Positions 54,621 to 64,000 of a stretch of DNA of 64,000 nucleotides are shown piece after piece. The notes under the pieces were generated by a model that saw only the letters and a program-made list of their open reading frames with translations, ran no database searches and was not told the origin of the DNA. The position numbers and the translations under genes are program-made. The DNA is taken from the NCBI RefSeq assembly GCF_019711635.1, contig NZ_JAIGNT010000001.1, positions 62,001 through 126,000 on the forward strand, in the 5' to 3' direction. The DNA is from Qipengyuania huizhouensis. Lineage in GTDB: Bacteria; Pseudomonadota; Alphaproteobacteria; Sphingomonadales; Sphingomonadaceae. Every line of letters starts with the position of its first letter. Position 1 is the first letter of the stretch.

Positions 54621-57008
54621 ATGACAATCGCTTTTCGCGCCGCCTTGCTGGCATCTATAGCTCTTCCTGCCGTCCCCGCGCTCGCGCAAAACGTCGAGGT
54701 TGAGGCCTCTACCGAAGCTGCCGCGGTCGAGGCGCAGGAAACCGCCAATTCGGGCAACACCATCATTGTAACCGCGCAGAAAGTCGAACAGCGCGCGCAG
54801 GATGTTCCGATCACTATCTCAGCCGTCACCGGCGAACGGATTGAAGAACTGGGCGTCACCGATCTCGACGAACTTTCAAACTACATTCCCGGCCTCAACA
54901 TCCAGGAACAGAGCGCCAACAATCCGGGCGTCGTCATTCGCGGGATCACCTCGGACAGCGGCTCGGCGCAGCAGGGTCCGCGTGTTACGCTCTATTACAA
55001 CGGCGTCGACATCTCACGCTCGCGCGGCAGCTATCAGGCGATCTACGATCTCGAACGGGTCGAGGTCATCAAGGGTCCGCAAGCCACTTTGTTCGGCACC
55101 GCATCGGCGGTGGGCGCGATCAGCCTTGTCTCGGCGCGTCCGCGCGAAGGCTTTTCGGGTGAGCTGCGCGGCGGCTACGGCAATTTCAACCAGACTTTAT
55201 TGGGCGGCTACATTAACGACGGCAACGGTACGATTGCCGGGCGTATCGCCTTTGAATGGCGCACTCGCGACGGCTATGTCGAAAATCTCGCCGCAAACCA
55301 GGAAGAAGATCTCTACGCGCAGGACCAGCTCGGCATTCGCGCCTCGGTCCGCTACACGCCGACTGCCGATTTCACCCTCGACGTGATCGGCACTTTCGAC
55401 CAGCAGCGCAATGGCGGGACCCCGTTCATCTCGGGCCGGTTCCCGGCTTTCGCTGGTGCGCCGGGCGGTCCGGCCAACGCCTTTGTCGATGCCAATCTGG
55501 GCGGCTCGCCCTACTCGGCGCAGCATTTGGGCGACGATCAGCTGGGCCTCAACCGCGAGGTTTACGACCTTAACATGACCGCTGAATACGCCTTGGCCGA
55601 CGATTGGACTTTCACCACCGTCAACGGCTATCGCCAGTTCGACAGTGCCGAAGTATTCGATGCCGATGGCTCGGCCGCTCCGTTCCTCGAATTTGCTGAA
55701 ATCGCCGAGGGCTGGCAGATCAGCCATGAAGGGCGCTTCACCTACGCTGGCAGCAAGCTGCGCGCCAGCGCGGGCTGGAATCTGTTTATCGAGGACGGTC
55801 GCCAGAACGTGCCTTTTTCGACCGAGTAAGGTACTTACCTGCAGTGCCTCACCAGCCTGTTCGGAGCGCCATTGATCCCCGGCATTCCCTGTGTCGGAGA
55901 CGACGGCAGCGTGCCCGCAGCCGCAGTGACCGGCCTTGCCACTGGCGGCCTCATCAGCGCGATCCCCTACACTTCGGTGTTCGAAAATCAGGGCCGCAAC
56001 GAAGCCTATTCGATTTTTGGCGATTTGACCTGGTTCGCCACCGACGCGCTTGAGCTGACCGCGGGTATCCGCCTGCTGGACGAATATCGCCAGTCAGGCT
56101 TCTTTGCCGATGTCCCGAACAGCGTGCTGAGCGGCGCACCGTTGATCCCCGGACAAATCGATACGCGCGGCCAGACCTTCACTGCCGACGATGCCTTCCA
56201 AGCTGTCCTGCCGCGCTTCAACGCGCTTTACCGGATCAGCGATGACGTCAACGTCTTCGCCACCCTATCCAAGGGCCGCCGTTCGCCGATCGTCCAGCTG
56301 GGCGCGCGCCGCGACGCCGATGGCACCGCCATCGCCAACCGGCTCGACGTGCCCGAGGAAACTGTGTGGAACTATGAAGGCGGAATCAAGCTCGCCAGCG
56401 GGCCGATTTCGGGCGCGCTGGGGGTATATTACCAGGTCTATGACGGCTTCCAGGTGAGCGTTGCGCAGCTCGACGCCGATGGCAATCCGACAGGCGCCTT
56501 CGTCACCGAAAGCGCGGGCAAGGCGTCCAACCTCGGGGTCGAAGCCGAAGTGGCGATCGACGTGGCCGATTGGCTCCAACTGTTCGGCAATGTCGGCTAT
56601 ATCGACGGCGGGATCGACGAAGACGATGCCTTCTCGCCGCAATTTTCGGGTGCGCGCTTCCGCCTGCAACCCGAATGGCAGGCCGCAGGCGGCTTTACGA
56701 TCGATTACGAATCCGGCAATGGCACGCGCTTCTTCGCCACGCCGAGCGTGACGCATCGCAGCCAGATCTTCTTCGAAGTGCCCAACAATCCGCTTATCAG
56801 CCAGGGGCCGGTGACGCTGGTCAACGCCCGCGCGGGGATCAGCTTTGCCGATGACCGTTATGAAATCGCCGGCTTCATCCGCAACGCCTTCGACGAGGAA
56901 TATCTGCTCGATGCCGGAAACACCGGCGGTGCCTTCGGCATCCCGACCTTCATCCCGGCCGAACCGCAACTCTTCGGCATCCAGCTGGCTGTACGCTTCG
57001 GCGACTAA
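54621..57008 (+). pseudogene. TonB-dependent receptor interrupted by an in-frame TAA
   Basis: From the ATG at 54621 (signal peptide TIAFRAALLASIALPAVPAL) one reading frame continues to 57008, giving 795 codons except for TAA at 55827-55829 (codon 403). The halves join without a frame change: FSTE, stop, GTYLQCLTSLFGAPLIPG. The plug has NIQEQSANNPGVVIRGI and VEVIKGPQATLFGTASAVG, and the C-terminus ends LFGIQLAVRFGD, all normal for a receptor. A CAA-to-TAA change would restore Gln. It may be a recent nonsense mutation, a sequencing error, or a read-through site. Without correction, only the plug and part of the barrel are made. Confidence 0.82.
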
Positions 57009-57026
57009 TCAGGTCTCAAGAGTGAT

Positions 57027-57063
57027 AAAAGCCGCCGGAGCCTAGCGCTCCGGCGGCCTTTTA
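57027..57063. terminator. Bidirectional terminator between the TonB receptor and the S46 peptidase
   Basis: GCCGCCGGAG (57031-57040), seven-base loop, CTCCGGCGGC (57048-57057), with a T-rich tail on the plus strand and TTTT on the minus strand (plus AAAA at 57027-57030). The flanking genes converge here. Confidence 0.85.
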
Positions 57064-57085
57064 CATTTGTCTGAGCGGTGGAGGA

Positions 57086-59248
57086 TTACTCGACCACATC
57101 CATTTCCTCGATCAGACCCTGGGCACCGTCGACCTTGTCCATCACCCAAAGCATGTAACGGGTGTCGACATGGATCGTGCGCGTGGTGCGCGGGTCGAAG
57201 TGCCAGTCGGAATTGACGCTTTCGAAAGTCCCGTCGAACAGCAGGCCAACCAGTTCGGCGCGCGCATTGAGCGTGGCCGAACCGCTGTTTCCACCGGTGC
57301 TGTCGAGGTCAGACAGGAAGTTCACCGGGACCGAACCTACTTCGGGCGAGTAATACCTGCCGTAGTCCTTCTCGCGGATTTCCTGCAGCTGCCGTTCGGG
57401 CGCATTGAAGGGATCTTCGCCGGTGTCCTTTTCGGTAATGCCTTCGAGCGTGGTGAACGGCATATAGGCCATGCCGTCCTTGGGGGAGCCCCCCAGCACG
57501 GTGCCGTAGGTAACCCGCAAAGTGGAATTCGCGTCCGGATAGGTCGCAAGACCCTGCGAACGCTGCCACTGGGTGATCGCCTCCATGTAGCCCGGGCGTA
57601 GCGCCAGCGCGCGACCGGAGCGTTCTTCGCTCTCGGCTTCCAGTCCGCGCTCGTACTCGTAGAGCGCGACTGCAAGCTGCATGAAGGGATCGTCCGATGC
57701 CTCCAGATCCTCAGGTGTGGCATCCATCAGCGACAGGCGCGTTTCAGTATCGCCTAGCGACGTGCCCGCGTAATATGCATCGAGCTTGGTCGACAGGGTC
57801 GCCTCATCGATCTCGCCTGTCAGCCCCAGTGCATTGTCGAACACGGCAACGCGGTTTCCAGCAGGCTGATCCAGATAGCTTTCGAGGAACAGCATCCACT
57901 GTGCCTTGTCGACCGAGGCTTCATAACGGCGGTCGAGCGCCTGAAGTCCCTGACGGAAGAAGGTCATGTCGCGTTCCTGGAAACCCGGTTCACGCTCGGC
58001 GTCGGGCTTCTGACGTTCGTGCGCGAGGCGATAGAGGCGCTGCGCCGCCGAAAGCAGGGCAGGACGGGTCGCGAAGCCGTACCAGAAGGCTTCCTGCGCA
58101 GCCTCGGCGCTTTCCTGTGAGAGAGTCTGCAGGCCGGCAATGGCCTCGCCATAAGCGGCGCGACTGCTGTCGGCCGCAATCCACGCAGCCAGTGCTTCCT
58201 CGCGCTCGCGGCGCAGGTCGACCAGCCCCACGCGGCGGGCGCCTTCGAGCTGACCGCGCGTATTCTTCTCGAAATTGTTCAATCCGGCGAGGAGCGATTC
58301 ATATTTCACCCGCGCATCCGAACCCTCTGGCGCCGCTTCCTCGATCGTATCGATCCACTCGTTGAGCAGGGTGACATAAGTCGGGTAGGTCCAGCTGAAG
58401 GTGTTCTCCACCTCTGCCAGCGTGGCATAGCGTGAAGTCGATCCGGGATAGCCCGCGGCCATCACGAAATCGCCTTCCTTCAGGCCGCCCGCGCTTACCT
58501 TCAGGTGATGTTCCGGCTGGTAGGGTACGTTCTCTTCCGCATAATCCGCAGCCGAACCATCGGGGGCGACATAGGCGCGATAAAAAGCGAAATCGCCCGT
58601 GTGGCGCGGCCACATCCAGTTATCGATATCGCCGCCGTATTTGCCGATCGAATCCGCCGGGGCATAGACAAGGCGCACGTCGCGCACTTCGAGCCGCTCG
58701 ATCAGCGTATATTCCGCACCGCCGTAAAAGCTGGCGACCTGGCAGCGGTAACCCGCCTTCTCTTCGCATTCGGCGGTGATGTCCTTCATGCGCTGCTCGA
58801 CCGTCTCATACCGCTCGGTCGGCGAGAGAGTTTCGGTGCCTTCGCGCATGCGCTGCGTTACGTCTGTCAGCGCCGTGGTGACGTAGATGCGCGAGCCCGG
58901 AGCGGCTGGCAGTTCGTCGCCCTTGGCCTTGGCGAGGAAGCCATCGACGAGATAATTGTTCTCGGCGGTCGAGTTGTACTGGACCGATCCGCGCGCGCAG
59001 TGGTGGTTCGTCACCACCAGGCCAGCCGGTGAAACGAAGCTGGCCGAACACCCGCCCAGCGAAACGATGGCTCCCATCGGGAAACCGGTCAGATCGGTCA
59101 GCGCCTCGGGATCGATTTCGAGTCCGGTTGCACGCAGATCTTCCGCGATCTCCGGCAACTGCTTCGGCGTGAACATGCCTTCCTTGGCAGCAAGCGGCGC
59201 GGATGCGGCGCACGCCAGGAGGGCGGCGACGGTCGTAATTTTTCTCAT
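57086..59248 (-). CDS. S46 family dipeptidyl-peptidase (DPP7/DAP BII-like)
   Basis: 720 residues with a signal peptide (ITTVAALLACAASAPLAAK). The trypsin-like triad: His in VTNHHCARG (82-83), Asp probably in GGDIDNWMWPRHTGDF, and Ser655 in GGNSGSATLN. Eighteen residues after the Ser, at 673, is Gly; in characterised S46 enzymes Gly here goes with hydrophobic P1 preference (DPP7, DAP BII) and Arg with Asp/Glu preference (DPP11). It removes dipeptides from peptide N-termini in the periplasm. ATG 59248 is certain enough from the signal peptide. Confidence 0.9.
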   Translation of the reverse strand: MRKITTVAALLACAASAPLAAKEGMFTPKQLPEIAEDLRATGLEIDPEALTDLTGFPMGAIVSLGGCSASFVSPAGLVVTNHHCARGSVQYNSTAENNYLVDGFLAKAKGDELPAAPGSRIYVTTALTDVTQRMREGTETLSPTERYETVEQRMKDITAECEEKAGYRCQVASFYGGAEYTLIERLEVRDVRLVYAPADSIGKYGGDIDNWMWPRHTGDFAFYRAYVAPDGSAADYAEENVPYQPEHHLKVSAGGLKEGDFVMAAGYPGSTSRYATLAEVENTFSWTYPTYVTLLNEWIDTIEEAAPEGSDARVKYESLLAGLNNFEKNTRGQLEGARRVGLVDLRREREEALAAWIAADSSRAAYGEAIAGLQTLSQESAEAAQEAFWYGFATRPALLSAAQRLYRLAHERQKPDAEREPGFQERDMTFFRQGLQALDRRYEASVDKAQWMLFLESYLDQPAGNRVAVFDNALGLTGEIDEATLSTKLDAYYAGTSLGDTETRLSLMDATPEDLEASDDPFMQLAVALYEYERGLEAESEERSGRALALRPGYMEAITQWQRSQGLATYPDANSTLRVTYGTVLGGSPKDGMAYMPFTTLEGITEKDTGEDPFNAPERQLQEIREKDYGRYYSPEVGSVPVNFLSDLDSTGGNSGSATLNARAELVGLLFDGTFESVNSDWHFDPRTTRTIHVDTRYMLWVMDKVDGAQGLIEEMDVVE

Positions 59249-59397
59249 TGAAGTACAGTCCCCTACCTTGTGCGCAAAGGGCGCACGATGGCGGAGGGCG
59301 TAAAGGTCAACCTACTGCGGAGCAAGAAGGCGCTCGGCGGGCTACTTGTCGGGTCGACGAATATCCCCCGCGTTCACCCTGCCGGTTGTAGCGAAGT

Positions 59398-60894
59398 TCA
59401 GCCCAGCTTGTCCTTCAGCAACTGGTTGACCACCGCCGGGTTGGCCTTGCCCTGCATCGCCTTCATCGTCTGCCCGACGAAGAAGCCGAACAACTTGTCC
59501 TTGCCGCCGCGGTATTCCTCAACCTTGTCGGTATTATTGGCGATGATCTCGTCTATGGCCGCTTCGATCGCCCCGGTGTCGCTGACCTGTTTCAGCCCTT
59601 CGGTATCGGCGATTTCCTGCGGATCGCGGCCGGTCCTCAGGACGATTTCGTAGATCTCCTTGGCCTGCCCGCCGGAGATTTCGCCCTTGTCCTGCATTGC
59701 GAGGATGCTGGCCTGCGCTTCAGCGGTGGCGTTGGCGATGTTTGCCTCTTCGCCCAGCGACTTGACCACGCCTGGGGCGACCGAGAGAGCCCAGTTCGCG
59801 ACCTGCGTGGCGACCTCCGCCTCGGGCTTGCCGATTTTCGCTACGGTCGCGGCAAGCAGAGTTTCGAACCGGCCGAAAGTCTCGACCTCTGCGGTCAGCT
59901 CGCGCGCATTGTAGGGCGTCAGGCCAAGCTGGCTCTCGTAACGCGCGCGCTTGGCATCGGGCAGTTCGGGCAGGCTGGCGCGGCAATCCTCGAGGAAACT
60001 GTCTTCCAGCTCCAGCGGAAGCAGGTCCGGATCGGGAAAATAGCGATAGTCATGCGCGTCTTCCTTGCTGCGCATGGTCCGCGTCGTGCCGGTCGCCACG
60101 TCGAACAGGCGTGTTTCCTGATCGACCGTACCGCCATTCTCGATCACATCGACCTGGCGGTTGGCTTCGTATTCGATGACCTGCATCACGAAGCGCACGG
60201 AGTTCACGTTCTTGGTTTCGGTACGCGTGCCGAATTCCTCGCCCGGGCGGCGGACGGAGACGTTCACGTCGGCGCGCATCGAGCCTTCTTCCATGTTCCC
60301 GTCGCAGCTGCCCACATAGCGCAGGATCGACCGCAGCTTGCGGACATAGGCGCCCGCTTCGGCGGGGCTGCGCATGTCGGGCTTGGAAACGATTTCCATC
60401 AGCGCAATGCCGGTACGGTTGAGATCGACATAGGACATGGTCGGATGCTGGTCGTGCATCAGCTTGCCCGCGTCCTGTTCGACGTGGATGCGCTCGATCC
60501 CGATGATTTTATCCTCGGGAATGCCGGCCTTCTCGTCGGCCTCGATCAGCAACTGCCCCTCGCCCACGATCGGGTGGTAGAGCTGGCTGATCTGGTAACC
60601 CTGCGGCAGGTCGGCATAGAAGTAGTTCTTGCGGTCGAACCGGCTCCACTTGTTGATCTGCGCCTCGATCGCCATGCCCGTGCGCACCGCCTGGCGGATG
60701 CATTCGCGGTTCGGCACCGGAAGCATACCCGGCATCGCTGCATCGACGAGGCTGACCTGCGTATTCGGCTCCGCGCCGAATGCGGTCGAAGCGCCGCTGA
60801 ACAGCTTGGCATTGGAAGTGACCTGTGCATGGACTTCGAGGCCGATCACGACTTCCCATTCGCCCTTTGCGCCCTGGATGCGGTAGCTAGTCAT
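59398..60894 (-). CDS. gatB: Asp/Glu-tRNA(Asn/Gln) amidotransferase subunit B
   Basis: 498 residues. GatB binds misacylated tRNA and activates its Glu or Asp. Signature [20 protein letters not shown] at residues 18-37; PGMLPVPN follows. The cradle domain has [18 protein letters not shown] and [15 protein letters not shown], and a C-terminal GatB/YqeY tail ends in [14 protein letters not shown]. Starts inside the last codons of the small membrane-protein gene (8-base overlap). Confidence 0.95.
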   Translation of the reverse strand: MTSYRIQGAKGEWEVVIGLEVHAQVTSNAKLFSGASTAFGAEPNTQVSLVDAAMPGMLPVPNRECIRQAVRTGMAIEAQINKWSRFDRKNYFYADLPQGYQISQLYHPIVGEGQLLIEADEKAGIPEDKIIGIERIHVEQDAGKLMHDQHPTMSYVDLNRTGIALMEIVSKPDMRSPAEAGAYVRKLRSILRYVGSCDGNMEEGSMRADVNVSVRRPGEEFGTRTETKNVNSVRFVMQVIEYEANRQVDVIENGGTVDQETRLFDVATGTTRTMRSKEDAHDYRYFPDPDLLPLELEDSFLEDCRASLPELPDAKRARYESQLGLTPYNARELTAEVETFGRFETLLAATVAKIGKPEAEVATQVANWALSVAPGVVKSLGEEANIANATAEAQASILAMQDKGEISGGQAKEIYEIVLRTGRDPQEIADTEGLKQVSDTGAIEAAIDEIIANNTDKVEEYRGGKDKLFGFFVGQTMKAMQGKANPAVVNQLLKDKLG

Positions 60895-61261
60895 CCTTTA
60901 GTCCTAACAGATAGGTTTCGAGTTTCTGGATTTCGCTCTTAGCCAATTCGTCAAATTTTCCAGAGCCGGTGATGGTAATTTCTTCGAGATATAGAAGAGT
61001 CACGTCCCGATGCTCCGGATAATTTTCCAGCTCCCTGATCGTTGCGACGAGAGAAGCACCGCTGAGGCCATCGATTTTCGATCTTTTGAGGCCTGAATGG
61101 AGGTAGTCCATTACCTCATTGTACCTCATGATCCTGTGCGGCCCAGCATCGCGAGAGGTTCGGCTGATCTTTGCGGTCAAGTAGGTCATCAACCAGAATG
61201 GGATGACCATACCGAATAGGATTAGGCCAAGAACAATCCATTCAAAGCCATTCACCACCAT
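60887..61261 (-). CDS. Unrecognised small membrane protein inside the gatCAB operon
   Basis: 124 residues. One N-terminal membrane helix ([21 protein letters not shown], about 8-28), then a charged cytosolic part with alternating helix ([51 protein letters not shown]). I do not recognise a family. It overlaps gatA by ten bases and gatB by eight, so it is translated with them. By eye, its codon use looks more A/T-rich than its neighbours, which suggests a later insertion. Confidence 0.7.
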   Translation of the reverse strand: MVVNGFEWIVLGLILFGMVIPFWLMTYLTAKISRTSRDAGPHRIMRYNEVMDYLHSGLKRSKIDGLSGASLVATIRELENYPEHRDVTLLYLEEITITGSGKFDELAKSEIQKLETYLLGLKDD

Positions 61262-62745
61262 TTCTCCGGCTTCGCGTCGAACCCGGCCCGCTGCTCGATG
61301 GCAAGACCCGCATTCAGCACGCCCTGCTCGTCGAAGGGCTTGCCGACGATCTGGAGGCCGAGCGGCAGACCGTCAGAATTCACCGTGGCAGGCACGCTCA
61401 TTGCCGGGAGGCCCGCAAGCGATGCAGGAACGGCGAAGACGTCGTTCAGATACATCGTCAGCGGATCGTCGTTGAGCGAGCCGAGGGGGAAGCTGGCGGT
61501 CGGCGTGGTCGGCGCGAGGATCACGTCGCATGCCTCGAAGGCCTTTTCGAAGTCCTGTGCCACCAGCGTGCGGATCTTTTGCGCCTGCGTGTAATAGGCA
61601 TCGTAGAAACCGGCGCTGAGCACATAGGTCCCGATCAGCACACGTCGCTTCACCTCATCGCCGAAACCGGCAGCGCGGGTTGCGGCATACATGTCCTGCA
61701 GGCCGGCACCTTCGGGAAGGTCGCGCAATCCGTATCGCACGCCGTCATAGCGCGCGAGGTTGGACGAGGCTTCTGCCGGGGCGATGATGTAATAGGCGGG
61801 CAGCGCATATTTGGTATGCGGCAGCGAGACGTCGACGATCTCCGCGCCTGCATCGCGCAGCATGGCCTTGCCCTGTTCCCAGCTGTCGAGGATCGCCCGG
61901 TCGGTGCCCTCCATGCGGTATTCGCGCGGGATACCGATCTTCTTGCCCGTCAGGTCCGCATCGAGTGCGGCTTCCCAGTTGGGCACATCCATTTCCAGGC
62001 TGGTCGCGTCCTTGGGATCGAACCCGGCCATGGCTTCTAGCATAATCGCGCAGTCTTCGACACTGCGCGCCATTGGCCCCGCCTGATCGAGCGAGCTGGC
62101 AAAGGCGACCACGCCCCAGCGGCTGCAGCGGCCATAGGTCGGCTTGATCCCGCAAATGCCGGTGAAGGCTGCTGGCTGGCGGATCGAACCGCCGGTGTCG
62201 GTGCCGGTGACAGCCGGCGCAATGCGCGCTGCAACGGCGGAGGACGACCCGCCCGACGAACCGCCCGGGCTCATCGCGGCATTGGTGCCATCCTTCTTCC
62301 ATGGCGAATTGACGTTGCCGAAATAGGACGTCTCGTTCGACGAGCCCATGGCGAACTGGTCGAGGTTGAGCTTGCCAAGCATGCCCGCGCCCGCATCCCA
62401 CAGCTTCTGGCTGACGGTGCTTTCATACTGCGGCTTGAAGCCTTCGAGGATATGGCTGGCAGCAGTGGTCTGCACGCCCTTGGTGGCGAAGAGATCCTTC
62501 ATTCCGATAGGCACGCCGCCCATCTTGCCGAGGTCTTCACCCCTGGCGCGTTTCGCGTCGGTGGCATCGGCCGCAGCAAGGGCGTGATCGGGCGTGGTGA
62601 CGATGAAAGCGTTGAGTTCGCTCGCCGAAGCCACGGCAGCGTTGAACGCCTCGGCCACTTCGCGCGCGGTGAACTCGCCGCCGGCCACGCCATCGCGGAT
62701 GGCCTTGATGCCCAGATTGGTCAGTTCATTTGCGTTCTCGGGCAT
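61252..62745 (-). CDS. gatA: Asp/Glu-tRNA(Asn/Gln) amidotransferase subunit A
   Basis: 497-residue amidase-signature enzyme that releases ammonia from glutamine for transamidation. The Ser-cisSer-Lys triad: Lys83 ([10 protein letters not shown]), Ser163 in SPGGSSGGS and Ser187 in GTDTGGSIR. The block [20 protein letters not shown] is typical of GatA. It follows gatC with a one-base overlap (TAATG) and is itself followed by the small membrane-protein gene. Confidence 0.95.
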   Translation of the reverse strand: MPENANELTNLGIKAIRDGVAGGEFTAREVAEAFNAAVASASELNAFIVTTPDHALAAADATDAKRARGEDLGKMGGVPIGMKDLFATKGVQTTAASHILEGFKPQYESTVSQKLWDAGAGMLGKLNLDQFAMGSSNETSYFGNVNSPWKKDGTNAAMSPGGSSGGSSSAVAARIAPAVTGTDTGGSIRQPAAFTGICGIKPTYGRCSRWGVVAFASSLDQAGPMARSVEDCAIMLEAMAGFDPKDATSLEMDVPNWEAALDADLTGKKIGIPREYRMEGTDRAILDSWEQGKAMLRDAGAEIVDVSLPHTKYALPAYYIIAPAEASSNLARYDGVRYGLRDLPEGAGLQDMYAATRAAGFGDEVKRRVLIGTYVLSAGFYDAYYTQAQKIRTLVAQDFEKAFEACDVILAPTTPTASFPLGSLNDDPLTMYLNDVFAVPASLAGLPAMSVPATVNSDGLPLGLQIVGKPFDEQGVLNAGLAIEQRAGFDAKPEKWW

Positions 62746-63047
62746 TATTCGATCACCTTCGGCACACCGAAAAAGCCGTGTTCGGCCGCCGGTGCATTGG
62801 CGAGTATATCCTCGCGCCGACCACCCGAAGTTTCGGGGATCGCATCGACCACATCGTCACGCAGGCGCAACTTGTTCGGGATGACCGCGGTCATCGGCTC
62901 GACACCGGAGGTATCGACCTCGCCCAGCTGTTCGACCCAGTCGAGGATATTGTTGAGTTCGGGGACCATTCGATCGAGTTCCTCGTCACCCATTTTGATA
63001 CGGGCGAGCGAGGCGATCTTGGCCACTTCTTCGCGTGTGACTGACAT
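62745..63047 (-). CDS. gatC: Asp/Glu-tRNA(Asn/Gln) amidotransferase subunit C
   Basis: 100 residues. Stabiliser of the GatA-GatB complex. N-terminal [20 protein letters not shown] matches the conserved helix, followed by [20 protein letters not shown] and a C-terminal [19 protein letters not shown] 63047; a longer in-frame start at 63059 is less likely. Confidence 0.93.
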   Translation of the reverse strand: MSVTREEVAKIASLARIKMGDEELDRMVPELNNILDWVEQLGEVDTSGVEPMTAVIPNKLRLRDDVVDAIPETSGGRREDILANAPAAEHGFFGVPKVIE

Positions 63048-63106
63048 GGGTGTGCGCACTAGCCGCGCAGGGGGTTCTCTTCAAGCGGCTATGCGGCGGT
63101 GCAACA

Positions 63107-64000
63107 TCATTCGAACGGTTCGCCGAGCGGCTTGCCATCGACATAAATCTGGCGGCCCTTCCATTCCCGGATTTCAACCACGGAATTCGGGCCTACTTCG
63201 GGCTGGTCGTCATCCCGCCCCAAGTCGATCGGTCGCGGCTGTACCGTTCCTTCCTGCGGGATATTCCGGGGGTCCACGACTTCGCGTCTGACGTCGCCCC
63301 CGGTCACGATAGCGACTTCCCTTCCCTCGCGCTGGCTGGCCGGTCCCAGATCGAGAGCGACACAGGGCTGGTTACACATGAACGCCGCGTCGCGAACGAG
63401 CGCGCGAACGGCGTTCTGCAAATCCGGATCGGCAAACTGCATACGCAAATTGGCCAGCCGTTCGTCCCGAGTCTCGTCGCGAATGGTATTCCGGTAACTG
63501 CGGGTGGTTTGAGCCTGCGCACCCTGGGCGAGATTCGCAATCTCGGCATTGGAGCTGGCGGCAAGCTTCGCCAGCGCTTCACGCCCGGCATCGCCGAAAT
63601 CCCAGCGCAGGGCCGCGAAGTCGAAATCCTCTGCCGAGACTTCGCCAGCTTGCAATCTCGCCAGCTGGTCGCGTGCGGATATGGCACCGAAATCGAGGAT
63701 CGGCAGCGCAAGGATAAACGCGAGCACGCAGGTTCCGGCTGCAAGATGCAGATTGGCCCTACGCACGCGCTCCATCCACTGCGTCATCCGTCCGCGGATC
63801 GGGGCGACGAAATAGGCCACGCCATATGCCACTGCGACCATGATCGCGATCAGGCCCCAGATACGTTCCGGGCTGAGGCCGTATTCCGCGATGCGCGTGC
63901 CGGTGGAAATCGCCGCCATGATCGATAGCGGCAGGATACCCAGCGCCAGCACCAGTGCCGCCCAGCGCAGCACCCGGTTCCTGCTGGCCTCCTCGTCACC
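63107..64000 (-). CDS. DUF4153-like membrane protein (C-terminal part; N-terminus off the right edge)
   Basis: The frame is open from 64000 to the stop at 63107, about 297 residues shown. Membrane helices (WAALVLALGILPLSIMAAIS, IWGLIAIMVAVAYGVAYF) and the segment RIAEYGLSPERIW, typical of DUF4153 membrane proteins, come first; then a soluble acidic and Arg-rich C-terminal part with RDAAFMCNQPCVALDLG. A GTG at 63973 could be read as a start, but the frame continues upstream, so it is treated as partial. Function unknown. Confidence 0.68.
   Translation of the reverse strand, partial: GDEEASRNRVLRWAALVLALGILPLSIMAAISTGTRIAEYGLSPERIWGLIAIMVAVAYGVAYFVAPIRGRMTQWMERVRRANLHLAAGTCVLAFILALPILDFGAISARDQLARLQAGEVSAEDFDFAALRWDFGDAGREALAKLAASSNAEIANLAQGAQAQTTRSYRNTIRDETRDERLANLRMQFADPDLQNAVRALVRDAAFMCNQPCVALDLGPASQREGREVAIVTGGDVRREVVDPRNIPQEGTVQPRPIDLGRDDDQPEVGPNSVVEIREWKGRQIYVDGKPLGEPFE

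Noticed and set aside
1..64000. Mobile elements, CRISPR arrays, tRNA or rRNA genes
   Set aside because: No transposase, integrase, direct-repeat array or tRNA-like cloverleaf was recognised in genes or gaps.

Overview
The window reads as a chromosomal segment of a high-GC alphaproteobacterium of the order Sphingomonadales, most likely family Erythrobacteraceae. The basis is gene order and protein style: argS-SPOR-nagZ-scpA-scpB-tatABC, a cpa/tad pilus locus, large TonB-dependent receptors, an S46 dipeptidyl-peptidase, bpt-tamA-tamB and gatCAB. The species cannot be named from sequence reading alone. I saw no tRNA, rRNA, CRISPR array, phage or insertion sequence. About 47 protein genes are supported; two run off the ends (tamB at the left, a DUF4153-type protein at the right), and one TonB receptor gene carries an in-frame stop codon.

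Layout. 1-5864 (minus): bpt, tamA and tamB, i.e. an N-end-rule leucyltransferase followed by the outer-membrane translocation and assembly module. 6042-9053: ilvA, divergent from a periplasmic amidohydrolase. 9038-15568 (minus): argS, a SPOR protein, nagZ, scpA, scpB, tatA, tatB and tatC as a tightly packed, partly overlapping operon. 15616-18962: a lipoprotein, ispH, thrB, rnhA and a 58-residue YegP-like protein. 19024-21122 (minus): an FAD oxidoreductase and an alpha/beta hydrolase. 21184-28675 (plus): cpaA, cpaB, cpaC, cpaD, cpaE, tadB and tadC, a Tad pilus operon that lacks the cpaF/tadA ATPase gene and any Flp pilin gene.

28721-32403 (minus): a MarR regulator, an enoyl-CoA hydratase, an SDR and a thiolase, a fatty-acyl oxidation set. 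32534-44246: a prolyl-hydroxylase-like 2OG oxygenase, a TPR protein fused to a second 2OG oxygenase domain, a methyltransferase, a P-loop sulfotransferase-like protein and two TonB receptors of about 970 and 1140 residues, a possible uptake or modification island. 44619-48794 (minus): clpB with a heat-shock-type promoter and a HerA-like ATPase. 48915-59248: a penicillin-acylase-family Ntn hydrolase, a two-domain M16 peptidase lipoprotein, a small protein, the interrupted TonB receptor and an S46 dipeptidyl-peptidase, together an envelope peptide and amide scavenging region. 59398-63047 (minus): gatC, gatA, a small unknown membrane protein and gatB, all overlapping. 63107 to the right edge: the C-terminal part of a DUF4153-like membrane protein.

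Most notable: (1) cpaF is absent exactly where it is expected, and the gap holds a 30-codon frame coupled to both neighbours; (2) a single TAA interrupts an otherwise continuous TonB receptor frame; (3) an unrecognised membrane protein is embedded in the gatCAB operon; (4) the oxygenase/methyltransferase/sulfotransferase-like genes sit next to two TonB receptors; (5) clpB has a sigma-32-type promoter whose spacer carries most of a perfect inverted repeat.
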